Source: Saccharopolyspora sp. SCSIO 74807
GTDB taxonomy: Bacteria; Actinomycetota; Actinomycetes; Mycobacteriales; Pseudonocardiaceae
DNA length: 64,000 bases
Direction of reading: 5' to 3'
Assembly: GCF_037023755.1 (NCBI RefSeq)
Contig: NZ_CP146100.1
Span: 1,056,501-1,120,500 of the forward strand
Shown: positions 38,715 to 48,658 of the stretch, piece after piece
Layout: each line of letters begins with the position of its first letter
How positions within the stretch are numbered: position 1 is the stretch's first letter
The notes under the pieces: generated by a model
Seen by the model: only the letters and a program-made list of their open reading frames with translations
Told to the model about the DNA's origin: nothing
Database searches by the model: none
Program-made: the position numbers and the translations under genes

Positions 38715-40115
38715 TCAGCCGAGCACGGTGTCGACGACGCGCTCCGCCGCCTCCTCCAGCGACCCCACCGACTCGGCATGCCCCGGCAACCCGCCTCGCG
38801 CCCAGCCCGAGCCGGCCGCGAGCACCCGGGAGCGCTGCCGCGTGTTCGGCACTCCGGCGAGCAAGCCGGGATCCGCGTAATGCGGCTGCTCCGCCCACAG
38901 CACGACCACCGAAGGAGCCGCGCGCCGCACCGCGGCTTCCAGCCCCTCCGGCGGCAGCCCCGCGGCGAACAACCGATGGCCGACTCCCCGGGACCCCAGT
39001 TCGGCGGCCAGCGCGACGAGTTCGAGCTCCTGCTGCTCACCGGGCACCGGCGCGAGCACGACCGGACGCGGGTTCCGCGGCTCCGGGGCGGTGGCGAGGA
39101 CCGACCGGAGTGCGGTCGAGGCGGAGTCGGTGAGCAACCGCAGCGCCTCCACCCCGTTCCCGGTCGACTGCCAGCGCTCGGCGACCGCACGCTGCACGGG
39201 CGCGAGCACTTCGCGCCAGGTGGCCAGCACTCCCTGCGCCTCGATCGACTCCTGCAGCAGGCGCAGCAGATGCCAGGAGTCCAACGCCAGCACGGCTCGG
39301 CCGAGACCTCGCGCGCGAGGACCGGCACCGGTGAGCCGCAGGCCGCGGCCGCCGGGGTTCGACGCGGTCTCGACTTCGAGCTCCGCGGGCGAATCCAGCA
39401 CGCCGGATACGAGATCGGGCTCGGCGGACCCGGGGGAAGCGGTGGCGGGTTCAGCCGAGTCGCGCGGCGGAGGCGGCGCGACCGTGCGGGCGTACCGGGC
39501 CGCTTCGGCCGGGGCGGCGCCGCGCAGCAGTGCGCGCTGCATCTGTTCGAGCCGGGCCACGTCCTCCGGGCCGTAGCGGCGGTGCTTGCCGGAGCTGTGC
39601 TCGCTGGGGCCTAATCCGTACCGGCGGTCCCAGGTCCGCAGGGTCGCGGGAGCGACGCCGAGCCTGCGCGCGACGGCCGCGACGGTCAGCCGGGGCTCGT
39701 CGGCTTCCAGGCTGATCACTTCGGCGCCGACCGATTCGGCGCTGCCCGCTTCGATCCCGTCGGCAGCCGCATCGGGGTCAGCTGCATCCGGGTCGGCGCC
39801 TGCGCTCATCCGGTCGTCCACCCCGGCGCCCGAGATCGCTTCGCGCCAGAGTTCTTCGTCGGCCGCGCGGTGCCGCGGCTGGTTCCGCTCCGCCACTGGT
39901 TGATCGTCTCCCGGTTCGCCGGAGGCACGCGAAACGATCTCACGCCACCCGGCGCCGTCGCACTGCTCGCCGATGATCTCCGCGGGCCGACGATCGTGAT
40001 CTTCGAGCTGATCGGACCCCTCGCCGCGCCCTCCCGGGCCGTCCGAGCGGTCGGCAAGTCCGGGATCGGCCTCCTGGACGGCGTCGTGCCGCCCGATCAG
40101 GGGTTCCTGGCGCAT
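38715..40115 (-). CDS. MerR-type regulator with C-terminal B12-binding-like domain
   Basis: About 466 residues. A disordered acidic N-terminus leads to a MerR helix-turn-helix (LTVAAVARRLGVAPATLRTW ... GKHRRYGPEDVARLEQMQ, mid-protein), a Pro/Ala linker, and a C-terminal region of helical plus Rossmann-like character (WREVLAPVQRAVAERWQSTG ... VVLAPVPGEQQELELVALAA) as in CarH/LitR relatives. The cobalamin motif DxHxxG is not seen, so B12 binding is doubtful. ATG at 40115 is chosen. Divergent from whiB3. Confidence 0.82.
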   Translation of the reverse strand: MRQEPLIGRHDAVQEADPGLADRSDGPGGRGEGSDQLEDHDRRPAEIIGEQCDGAGWREIVSRASGEPGDDQPVAERNQPRHRAADEELWREAISGAGVDDRMSAGADPDAADPDAAADGIEAGSAESVGAEVISLEADEPRLTVAAVARRLGVAPATLRTWDRRYGLGPSEHSSGKHRRYGPEDVARLEQMQRALLRGAAPAEAARYARTVAPPPPRDSAEPATASPGSAEPDLVSGVLDSPAELEVETASNPGGRGLRLTGAGPRARGLGRAVLALDSWHLLRLLQESIEAQGVLATWREVLAPVQRAVAERWQSTGNGVEALRLLTDSASTALRSVLATAPEPRNPRPVVLAPVPGEQQELELVALAAELGSRGVGHRLFAAGLPPEGLEAAVRRAAPSVVVLWAEQPHYADPGLLAGVPNTRQRSRVLAAGSGWARGGLPGHAESVGSLEEAAERVVDTVLG

Positions 40116-40223
40116 GGTCACCCGGCCATGTTCCGGATCGCGGCGGCCGGTGGCAAGCACGTCCGACGGGATGCCACCGGTCAGAGATCACTCGACAGTG
40201 AACAGCTTTCGGCGCGAAAGGGG

Positions 40224-40252
40224 TTGAACAAGTATTGGCGCGGTTCTACCTT
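40224..40252 (+). promoter_or_regulatory. SigA-type promoter of whiB3
   Basis: TTGAAC (40224-40229) and TACCTT (40247-40252) are 17 bp apart, ideal spacing. Transcription should begin near 40259. Confidence 0.6.
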
Positions 40253-40323
40253 GGATCATGCGAGGCCGTGGCGAACCCGTCGCGGCAGGGAGGGGACTCC
40301 ACCGGTGGGAGGTGGTTTTCGCA

Positions 40324-40626
40324 ATGGCGGACACTCGGCGTCTTCCAGGCCCGAACGCCGACATCTGGGACTGGCAGATCAAGGGTTCGTGTCGCGGCAT
40401 GGACAGCGCGTACTTCTTCCATCCCGACGGCGAGCGCGGCCCGGCCCGGGCGCGGCGCGAGGCGAAGGCGAAAGAGGTGTGCCAGCACTGCCCGGTGCTC
40501 GAGCAGTGCCGCAGGCACGCATTGGCAGTGCAGGAGCCCTACGGGATCTGGGGCGGGCTCTCCGAATCCGAGCGGGAGATCATCATCAAGACCCGCAAGC
40601 GCCGGGTCGCGGCACTGGCCGGTTGA
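40324..40626 (+). CDS. whiB3: WhiB3-type iron-sulfur redox regulator
   Basis: A 100-residue Wbl protein. The four cluster cysteines are in GSCRGMD and VCQHCPVLEQC, followed by EPYGIWGGLSESER (G-I-W-G-G turn) and a basic C-terminus KTRKRRVAAL for DNA contact. N-terminus LPGPNADIWDWQIKG and locus are those of WhiB3, a sensor of redox and acid stress that binds the primary sigma factor. ATG at 40324 with GGGAGGTGG upstream; an in-frame ATG at 40258 is the alternative. Confidence 0.94.
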   Translation: MADTRRLPGPNADIWDWQIKGSCRGMDSAYFFHPDGERGPARARREAKAKEVCQHCPVLEQCRRHALAVQEPYGIWGGLSESEREIIIKTRKRRVAALAG

Positions 40627-40767
40627 TGGGCCCGTCGCACGGCTAGGGCCCGGCTCCGGGCTCGGGCGTGGTGGCCGCGCGCGGCAGTGGCGGCGCCACC
40701 CGGGAACGGCGAACCGGATGACAACGAGGGGCGTCATCCGCTTCGCACCCGAGGCAGGCGCGAAAAA

Positions 40768-40803
40768 GATCAGGGGCGGCACCCGTGGGTGCCGCCCCTG
40801 ATC
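40768..40803. terminator. Strong bidirectional terminator between whiB3 and groEL1
   Basis: Perfect 17-bp arms 40768-40784 and 40787-40803 with a 2-base loop. AAAAA at 40763-40767 gives a U run for the groEL1 transcript on the minus strand and GTTT follows for the plus strand. Confidence 0.9.
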
Positions 40804-40858
40804 GCGTTTCCGGCGGTAACCGCGGCGCTGCGACAACGCCGGCGGCTGGAGCGCCGAG

Positions 40859-42478
<1,620 letters not shown>

Positions 42479-42660
42479 TCAACAGCCCTTCAGCATGGGG
42501 ATGTTCGATGCCGGTCCGCGCCCGCTCCGGCGCGAGCCCCGCCCGGCGGTCCGCGCGGTCGGCCCCGGATTCGTCCGGGGACCGCGCGCTCAGCGCCGCC
42601 CGGTCCGGCTCGCCGCAGCGCCGCCGCGCGGCGTGCGGAGCGTGCCCGGCGTTGGAGAGA

Positions 42661-42703
42661 CCACCGCCCCGGGGTCCCGGAGGCGGGACCACCGGGGCGG
42701 TGG
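42661..42703 (-). terminator. Long hairpin between groES and groEL1
   Basis: Arms about 42661-42679 and 42684-42703 pair through CCACCGCCCCGGGGTCCCG with a 2-base bulge, 20 bp after the groES stop. It could end part of the transcripts or stabilise the groES message, so that groES exceeds groEL1. Confidence 0.6.
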
Positions 42704-42723
42704 GATGCGCATGGTGCGGGTCG

Positions 42724-43014
42724 TCAGTTGACGACGGCCAGCACGTCGCGGGCGGAGAGGATCAGGTACTCCTCGCCGTTGTACTTGACCTCGGTCCCGC
42801 CGTACTTGGAGTAGATGACCACGTCACCCTCCTTGACGTCCACCGGAACCCGGTTGCCCTTTTCGTCGACGCGACCCGGGCCGACTGCCAGGACTTTGCC
42901 CTCCTGGGGCTTCTCCTTGGCGGTGTCCGGGATGACGATGCCGGACGCAGTGGTCGTCTCGGCCTCGCTCGCCTGGACAACGATCTTGTCCTCAAGCGGC
43001 TTGATGCTCGCCAC
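42724..43014 (-). CDS. groES: Co-chaperonin GroES
   Basis: 96-residue lid of the chaperonin. Begins [20 protein letters not shown], has the mobile loop [19 protein letters not shown] and ends [15 protein letters not shown]-like. ATG at 43014 with GGAGGTC upstream. First gene of groES-groEL1, controlled by the CIRCE element 107 bp upstream. Confidence 0.97.
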   Translation of the reverse strand: MASIKPLEDKIVVQASEAETTTASGIVIPDTAKEKPQEGKVLAVGPGRVDEKGNRVPVDVKEGDVVIYSKYGGTEVKYNGEEYLILSARDVLAVVN

Positions 43015-43120
43015 GGTGTGACCTCCACCTTCTGGGGCCTGCGTAAGCGTTGGCTGGTTTGGTGACGGCTCCGTGACTCCCCGCCGTCGCGGGTGCCGGG
43101 GCGCTCCGGCGCCGTGCTGG

Positions 43121-43154
43121 TTGGCACTCTACCGAGGCGAGTGCCAAGCCTCAA
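43121..43154 (-). promoter_or_regulatory. CIRCE operator overlapping the groES promoter
   Basis: TTGGCACTC-N9-GAGTGCCAA (43121-43147) is a perfect CIRCE inverted repeat for HrcA. On the minus strand TTGAGG (43154-43149) and TAGAGT (43131-43126) are a SigA promoter with 17-bp spacing, so HrcA binding would block RNA polymerase until heat shock. Confidence 0.92.
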
Positions 43155-43829
43155 CAACGGGGACCGCTTACCCGCGTAATCCGAAGGCGGGAACCGGCGC
43201 GGACGGGTCCGGCCGCTCGCGGTGCCGGGCGATGCGGGCGCCGCGACGAGATCGCGCGGGACGGTTCCACCGGAACCGATCTCGACCGACGATCAGCGCG
43301 CGGATCGCGCCGGGCGCAGCCACACCCGCCGCCGCGGCCTCGAACCCGATCTCGTTGACGATCTTCGCAGGTAGATCGGCTTGCGGGAAATGTCACCGGA
43401 ACCCGAAGCAGGTTCACAACAGCCCGCCGCCGTGGCTTAGGTTCTGCCCCATGGCTCCGACGAAGCCCACGAACCGACCGTGGGAACGCCGCCCTCGCCC
43501 GTCCCGTCCGCCAGGGCCGTCCCGACCACCAACCCGGTCCGGCTGGCGCCCGCGCTGAACTCGGTTCCCGTCTTCGAGCTCGTTCAGGCGCTCGGGTGGC
43601 GGAAGCGGCCGACGCCGCTTGAAAACACCCGAGCCGAGCATCGGTCCCGGGACAGGAACTCGGAATCACCGCCGAGATCAACAGCTCCTCTTCGCTGAAA
43701 ATTAACCAGCGCCCCATCGGGCGTCGGTAACTTGCCACTCGTTCGAGTTAAAGCCGGGGCGGTCGCCACGCCTGGTTCGCCGGTGGCCGCGCACCCGTGC
43801 CGGACACCGACGAACTGGGAGGACCCGAC
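43155..43829. other. 675-bp intergenic region between groES and the phoD-like gene
   Basis: No convincing gene. A 35-codon Pro/Arg-rich frame starts at ATG 43451 with TAGGTT 7 bases upstream, but it has no recognisable features. An AT-richer patch at 43695-43755 (AAAATTAACC ... GTTCGAGTTAAAG) probably holds the phosphatase promoter; no clear Pho-box repeats are seen. Confidence 0.4.
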
Positions 43830-45401
43830 ATGCCCGACCCCACCACGCCTCGATCCGTTTCCCGCCGCGCCGTGCTGCTCGGCGGCGCCGCCGCGCTCGG
43901 CACCACCGCCGTCGGCGGTTCTGCGCTGGCGAACGCCTTCGCACTGCCCGGCGCGGGCAGCGGGCGGCCGCTGGCCGACCCGTTCACGCTCGGCGTCGCC
44001 TCCGGCGACCCGGTCGCCGACGGCGTCGTGCTCTGGACCCGGCTCGCGCCCGACCCCACCGCCGACGACGGCAAGGGCGGCATGCCCGAGCGCGTCGTGC
44101 CGGTGCAGTGGGAACTCGCCGAGGACGAGAACTTCAGCCGCATCGTGCAGCGCGGCGAAGCCCAGGCCGCCCCGGAACTCGGGCACAGCGTGCACGTCGA
44201 ACTCGAGGGCCTGCGGCCCGGCGCGGAGTACTACTACCGGTTCCGCGCCGAAGGCAGCGTCTCGCCCGCCGCGTTGACCCGCACCGCCCCCGCGCCGGGC
44301 ACGATGGGTGAGCTGACGATGTGCTTCGCCTCCTGCGCGCACTACGGCGAGGGCTACTTCACCGCCTACCGCCGGATGGCCGAGGAGGAGCCGCAGCTGA
44401 TCCTGCACCTCGGCGACTACCAGTACGAGTACGCCGCCGAGGACGGCGACGTGCGCAAGGTGCTCGGCCCGGAGACGCGCACGCTGGCGAACTACCGCCA
44501 GCGGCACGCGCAGTACAAGACCGACCCGGACCTGCAGCTCGCGCACGCCACCGCGCCGTGGGTCGTGGTGTGGGACGACCACGAGACGGAGAACAACTGG
44601 GCGGACGAGACACCGGAGAAACCGGACTCCGGCTTCCTGGACCGCCGCAAGGCCGCCTTCCAGGCGTACTACGAGAACATGCCGCTGCGCTCCACGGCCA
44701 AGCCCAAGGGCATCGACATGCAGCTCTACCGCCGGCTGCAGTGGGGCGACCTGACCACGTTCCACATGCTCGACACCCGGCAGTACCGGGACGACCAGCC
44801 GTGCGGCGACGAGGGCAACGTGGACTGCAAGGAGAGGCTGAACCCGGACCGCACGATCACCGGCTCGGAGCAGGAGCGGTGGCTGCTGGACGGGTTCGCG
44901 AACTCCTCGGCGCGCTGGGACGTGCTGGGCCAGCAGGTGTTCTTCTCCCGGCTGGACAACGACGTCGACGACGGGGTCGAGTTCAGCACCGACTCGTGGG
45001 CGGCGTACGTGGCCAACAGGGACCGGGTCGCCAACGCGCTCGGCGAGAGCAAGGTCCGCAACGGCGTGGTGCTCACCGGTGACGTGCACCGGCACTGGGC
45101 CGCGGAGGTGCAGACCGAGCACGAGAACACCGATTCCCCTGTGGTGGCCACCGAGTTCGTCACGACCTCGATCACCAGCGGTGGCGACGGCAGCGACGAC
45201 GGCAAGCAGGACGTGCTCGCGGAGAACCCGCACGTGAAGTTCCACAAGAACCGGCGCGGCTACGTGCGGACCAAGTTCACCGCGGGCGAGCTGCGGGCGG
45301 ACTACCGGGTGCTGCCGTACGTGTCGAAGAAGGACGCCGAGGTCTCCACGGCGAAGAGCTTCGTCGTCGAGGACGGCAAGCCCGCCTTGAACGAGGCGTG
45401 A
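43830..45401 (+). CDS. phoD: PhoD-family alkaline phosphatase/phosphodiesterase, Tat-exported
   Basis: Secreted metallo-phosphoesterase. Twin-arginine signal SVSRRAVLLGGAAALG, PhoD N-terminal domain (FTLGVASGDPVADGVVLWTR, fibronectin-like), then the catalytic domain with FASCAHYGEGYF, HLGDYQYEY, WDDHETENNW and TGDVHRHW metal-binding segments. 523 residues. ATG at 43830 with GGGAGGAC upstream. It releases phosphate from organic esters or teichoic acid and needs Ca/Fe in characterised PhoD proteins. Confidence 0.95.
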   Translation: MPDPTTPRSVSRRAVLLGGAAALGTTAVGGSALANAFALPGAGSGRPLADPFTLGVASGDPVADGVVLWTRLAPDPTADDGKGGMPERVVPVQWELAEDENFSRIVQRGEAQAAPELGHSVHVELEGLRPGAEYYYRFRAEGSVSPAALTRTAPAPGTMGELTMCFASCAHYGEGYFTAYRRMAEEEPQLILHLGDYQYEYAAEDGDVRKVLGPETRTLANYRQRHAQYKTDPDLQLAHATAPWVVVWDDHETENNWADETPEKPDSGFLDRRKAAFQAYYENMPLRSTAKPKGIDMQLYRRLQWGDLTTFHMLDTRQYRDDQPCGDEGNVDCKERLNPDRTITGSEQERWLLDGFANSSARWDVLGQQVFFSRLDNDVDDGVEFSTDSWAAYVANRDRVANALGESKVRNGVVLTGDVHRHWAAEVQTEHENTDSPVVATEFVTTSITSGGDGSDDGKQDVLAENPHVKFHKNRRGYVRTKFTAGELRADYRVLPYVSKKDAEVSTAKSFVVEDGKPALNEA

Positions 45402-45525
45402 GCAGCGGTAAGCACGGAAGCAACGAAGAAAGAAAGACAGCAAGTAAGCAAGGCGGGTGAGCGGGCCGCCCCATCGCCGGCGGTCCGCCCACTTCGATCA
45501 GCGCCGGGCGCGGCACACTTGGTGC

Positions 45526-46107
45526 GTGCGCTGGCGATGGTGGTTACTGGTGGCGGGCTCGCTCGGGCTGGCGGGCCTGCCCTCGGTCTGGGTCCGAGCG
45601 CGCAGCGCGGGCCGGATCCGCACGTTCGCCGACGTGCCGCCCGCCGAGGTGGCGCTGGTGCTCGGCGCCGGGGTGCGCTGGGACGGGCGGCCCAGCCGGA
45701 TATTGGCCGGGCGGCTGGACGTCGCGCTCGCCCTGTACCGGTCCGGGCTGGTCGAGCAGCTGCTGGTCAGCGGGAGCCCGGAGTCGCGCGGGTACAGCGA
45801 ACCGGTGGTCATGCGGGATTTCCTCGTGTCGCGGGGAGTTCCGCGCACGGCGGTGCTGCTGGACGAGTCCGGTGTGGACACGTGGTGCTCGTGCCGCGGT
45901 GCCGCGGAGGTGTTCGGGCTGCGCGCGGTCACCGTGGTCACCACCCGGTTCCACCTGCGCCGGGCGGTGGCGCTGTGCCGCCGCGCGGGCATCGACGCTT
46001 GCGGCGTCGGTCACGACGCGGCCGCCGACGGGCTGCGGCGGGTGTCCGCGCGCGGCGCGCGGCGTGAATTCCTGGCGACCACCAAGGCGTTCTGGCGCAG
46101 CCACTGA
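45526..46107 (+). CDS. DUF218 (SanA/YdcF-like) membrane-anchored protein
   Basis: A 193-residue protein with one N-terminal helix (WWLLVAGSLGLAGLPSVWV) and an outer DUF218 domain: VALVLGAGVRWDGRPSRIL, LLVSGSPES, DESGVDTWCS and VTTRFHLRRAVALCRRAG. SanA affects envelope permeability and vancomycin exclusion in Gram-negatives; the role in actinomycetes is open. GTG at 45526, with CACACT just upstream fitting a leaderless message. The 124 bp before it hold an unusual A/G-rich stretch (45410-45455). Confidence 0.85.
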   Translation: MRWRWWLLVAGSLGLAGLPSVWVRARSAGRIRTFADVPPAEVALVLGAGVRWDGRPSRILAGRLDVALALYRSGLVEQLLVSGSPESRGYSEPVVMRDFLVSRGVPRTAVLLDESGVDTWCSCRGAAEVFGLRAVTVVTTRFHLRRAVALCRRAGIDACGVGHDAAADGLRRVSARGARREFLATTKAFWRSH

Positions 46108-46185
46108 GCTGACTCCCAGGTCAATCAGAACTTCGGGTGGCATTTCCCTCTGCTGTCTGAATATGCCTTCCACGGGTCTCGACCA

Positions 46186-46215
46186 TTGCGATTACCGCAA
46201 CGCCACTGCTAGCGT
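46186..46215 (+). promoter_or_regulatory. Promoter and inverted-repeat operator of the carnitine operon
   Basis: TTGCGA (46186-46191) and TAGCGT (46210-46215) with 18-bp spacing form a likely promoter. Its -35 element is part of the inverted repeat TTGCG-ATTAC-CGCAA (46186-46200), a good place for a repressor. Confidence 0.5.
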
Positions 46216-46245
46216 CCGGCTTCGATCGGAGGAAGGGGCCGGGCC

Positions 46246-47133
46246 ATGAACGACGAAGTGATCATCACCGCCGCGCTGACCGGCGCGGGCGACACGGTGG
46301 GCAAGAGCGAGCACGTGCCGGTGAGTCCCGAGCAGATCGCCGAATCCGCGGTGCAAGCCGCGAACGCGGGCGCCGCCGTGGTGCACATCCACGTGCGCGA
46401 CGTGGAAACCGGCCAGGGTTCGCGCGAGGTGCCGCTGTACCGCGAGGTGGTGCGCCGCATTCGCGAGTCCGATGTGGACGTCGTGATCAACCTGACCGCG
46501 GGCATGGGCGGCGACCTGGTGATCGACCAGGACGACCCGCTCAAGCCGGTGGACGGCACCGACCTGGTCAACGGCCTGGACCGGTTGCCGCACGTCGAGG
46601 AGCTGCTGCCGGACATCTGCACGATGGACTGCGGTTCGCTGAACTTCGGCGAAGGCAGCCAGCTCTACATCAGCACCCCGGACATGCTGCGCGCGGGCGC
46701 GAAGCGGATCCAGGAGCTCGGCGTCAAGCCGGAGCTGGAGATCTTCGACACCGGCCAGCTGTGGTTCGCCACCAAGATGATCGAGGAAGGGCTGCTGGAC
46801 GCTCCGCCGCTTTTCCAGCTGTGCATGGGAATTCCGTACGGCGCGCCGCCCGACCCCGGGCTGCTGCAATCGATGGTGCGGATGCTGCCGGAAGGCGCGA
46901 ACTGGGCGAGCTTCTCGATCGGCCGCAACCAGTTCCCGTGGGTGGCGCAGTCGGCGCTGCTGGGCGGGCAGGTCCGGGTCGGGCTGGAGGACAACCTGTA
47001 CCTGAGCAAGGGCGTGAAGGCCACGAACGCACAGCTCGTGGAGCGCGCGGTGACGATCGTGGAGAGCTTGGGGTCGCGGGTGGCGACTCCGGACCAGGCG
47101 CGCGCCAAGCTCGGCCTGAAGCGGAGGTCCTGA
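46246..47133 (+). CDS. cdhC: Dehydrocarnitine cleavage enzyme (BKACE family)
   Basis: Beta-keto acid cleavage enzyme (DUF849), 295 residues. It condenses 3-dehydrocarnitine with acetyl-CoA, giving betainyl-CoA and acetoacetate. The zinc-binding VVHIHVRD near residue 45, [21 protein letters not shown] and [19 protein letters not shown] are typical. The substrate is assigned from the linked dehydrogenase and thioesterase, the same trio as Pseudomonas cdhCAB. ATG at 46246 with GGAGGAAGG. Its TGA overlaps the next ATG by one base. Confidence 0.92.
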   Translation: MNDEVIITAALTGAGDTVGKSEHVPVSPEQIAESAVQAANAGAAVVHIHVRDVETGQGSREVPLYREVVRRIRESDVDVVINLTAGMGGDLVIDQDDPLKPVDGTDLVNGLDRLPHVEELLPDICTMDCGSLNFGEGSQLYISTPDMLRAGAKRIQELGVKPELEIFDTGQLWFATKMIEEGLLDAPPLFQLCMGIPYGAPPDPGLLQSMVRMLPEGANWASFSIGRNQFPWVAQSALLGGQVRVGLEDNLYLSKGVKATNAQLVERAVTIVESLGSRVATPDQARAKLGLKRRS

Positions 47134-48062
47134 TGGCACCGCACGTCGCGTGCATCGGCGCCGGAGTCATCGGCGGCGGCTGGGTCGCGCACTTCCTGGC
47201 GCGGGGATACCGCGTGACCGCGTGGGATCCGGACGCGGACTTCGGGCCGCGGCTGCGGCGGCTGGTTGATGCCGCGTGGCCTGCGCTGACCGAGCTGGGC
47301 CTGGCCGATGGCGCGACGCGGGACGACCTCACCTTCGCGTCCACTCTGGACGAGGCGGTGGCCGGGGCGGACTTCGTGCAGGAGAGCGCGCCGGAGGACC
47401 TGGAGATCAAGCAGGACCTGCTGGCCCGCATCGACGCCGCGACGCCCGCCGGCGTGGTGATCTCCTCGTCCACCTCCGGGTACGGCATGACCGAGATGCA
47501 GCAGCGCTGCACCACCCCGGAACGCCTGGTGGTCGGGCATCCGTTCAACCCGCCGTACCTGATCCCGCTGGTCGAGGTCGTGGGCGGCGAGCGCACCGAG
47601 CGGTGGGCCGTCGAGCACGCTTCGCGCTTCTTCGAGGCGGCGGGCAAGTCGGTGATCACGATGGACCGCGAGGTGCCGGGTTTCATCGCCAACCGGCTGC
47701 AAGAGGCGCTGTGGCGGGAAGCGCTGCACATGGTGGCCGAGGGCGAGGCGACGGTCGCGCAGATCGACGCCTCGATCACCGAAGGCCCGGGGTTGCGGTG
47801 GCCGCTTTTCGGGCCGTGCCTGACCTTCCACCTCGCTGGCGGTGAAGGCGGGATGGCGCACATGCTCGACCAGTTCGGGCCGTCGCTGAAGTCGCCGTGG
47901 ACCCGGCTGGAAGCTCCGGAACTCACCGATGACCTGCGGGAACGGATGATTCAGGGCTGCGCCGAAGAGGACGGCCGGGACATCTCCGAACTCGTCGCCG
48001 AGCGGGACCGCGCGGTGATCGCGGTGCTGCGGGCGGTGCGGGAAGTGCGGGAGGGTTCGTGA
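47133..48062 (+). CDS. cdhA: L-carnitine dehydrogenase
   Basis: NAD-dependent oxidation of L-carnitine to 3-dehydrocarnitine. 3-hydroxyacyl-CoA dehydrogenase fold: Rossmann motif GAGVIGGGWVAHF at the N-terminus, SSSTSGYGMTEMQ, catalytic HPFNPPYLIPLVEV and the helical C-terminal domain with PGFIANRLQEALWREALHMV. 309 residues. WREALHMV and the context with BKACE and thioesterase separate it from fatty-acid enzymes. ATG at 47133 after GGAGGTCC. Confidence 0.94.
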   Translation: MAPHVACIGAGVIGGGWVAHFLARGYRVTAWDPDADFGPRLRRLVDAAWPALTELGLADGATRDDLTFASTLDEAVAGADFVQESAPEDLEIKQDLLARIDAATPAGVVISSSTSGYGMTEMQQRCTTPERLVVGHPFNPPYLIPLVEVVGGERTERWAVEHASRFFEAAGKSVITMDREVPGFIANRLQEALWREALHMVAEGEATVAQIDASITEGPGLRWPLFGPCLTFHLAGGEGGMAHMLDQFGPSLKSPWTRLEAPELTDDLRERMIQGCAEEDGRDISELVAERDRAVIAVLRAVREVREGS

Positions 48063-48487
48063 GCTGGGAGCTGCGACAGCGCGTCCGTCCGGAGTGGATC
48101 GACTACAACGGGCACCTCAGCGAGGCGTACTACGTGCTGGTGTTCGGATTCGCCACGGACGCGGTGATGGAGCGGATCGGTTTGGACGCCGCATACCGCG
48201 CCACGACCGGGCATTCGCTCTACACCGTCGAAGCGCACGTGCGGTACCTGCGGGAAGTCGGCCCGGACGCGGACATGGTCGTCACGTCCCGGATCGTCGG
48301 CGGCGGTGCGAAGAAGCTCTTGCTGTGCCACGAGATGACCGTGGACGGCGTGCTGCGCGCCACCGAGGAGGTCGTTGCGCTGCACGTCGGCTCCGACCGC
48401 GCGGTCCCGTTCCCGGACGACGTCGCCGACCGGATCACCGCGGCCATCGAGCCCGCCCCCGAGTACGCGGGCCGCTCGATCAGCTGA
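48059..48487 (+). CDS. cdhB: Betainyl-CoA thioesterase
   Basis: Hot-dog-fold thioesterase of 142 residues; releases glycine betaine from betainyl-CoA, completing conversion of carnitine to betaine. IDYNGHLSEAYYVLVF carries the usual Asp and the HLSE segment; YTVEAHVRYLREVGPDADMV is the central helix/strand. GTG at 48059 overlaps the cdhA stop by 4 bp. Betaine may serve as osmolyte or be demethylated by enzymes outside the window. No transporter gene is present here. Confidence 0.92.
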   Translation: MSWELRQRVRPEWIDYNGHLSEAYYVLVFGFATDAVMERIGLDAAYRATTGHSLYTVEAHVRYLREVGPDADMVVTSRIVGGGAKKLLLCHEMTVDGVLRATEEVVALHVGSDRAVPFPDDVADRITAAIEPAPEYAGRSIS

Positions 48488-48496
48488 ACCGCCGCC

Positions 48497-48548
48497 GAGC
48501 GAACGGACCGTTGGTCCAATCTAGTGGGACGAGCAGGCCGTTCACTCC
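48497..48548. repeat. Dispersed palindromic repeat copy C
   Basis: GAGCGAACGGACCGTTGGTC-CAATCTAGTG-GGACGAGCAGGCCGTTCACTCC, mostly complementary arms. It begins 10 bp after the cdhB stop, between converging genes. Confidence 0.75.
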
Positions 48549-48606
48549 GATCTCCGTTGCCCTGGCCGAGTGGCGCGCGGGCGTGTCGGCATGGGCCGAT
48601 GTATTT

Positions 48607-48658
48607 GAGCGAACGGACCGTTCGACCAATCTAGTGGGACGAGCGGTCCGTTCACTCC
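48607..48658. repeat. Dispersed palindromic repeat copy D, contains the tsaD stop
   Basis: GAGCGAACGGACCGTTCGAC-CAATCTAGTG-GGACGAGCGGTCCGTTCACTCC. Near-perfect arms with the same CAATCTAGTG centre as copy C, 110 bp away. On the minus strand its first TGA (48654-48652) is the tsaD stop codon. Confidence 0.8.

Noticed and set aside
43451-43558. 35-codon Pro/Arg-rich frame with a possible leaderless promoter
   Set aside because: No conservation evidence or domain; kept only as a note in the intergenic entry.
43690-43760. Pho box upstream of the PhoD gene
   Set aside because: An AT-richer patch is present but no direct GTTCACC-type repeats are convincing.
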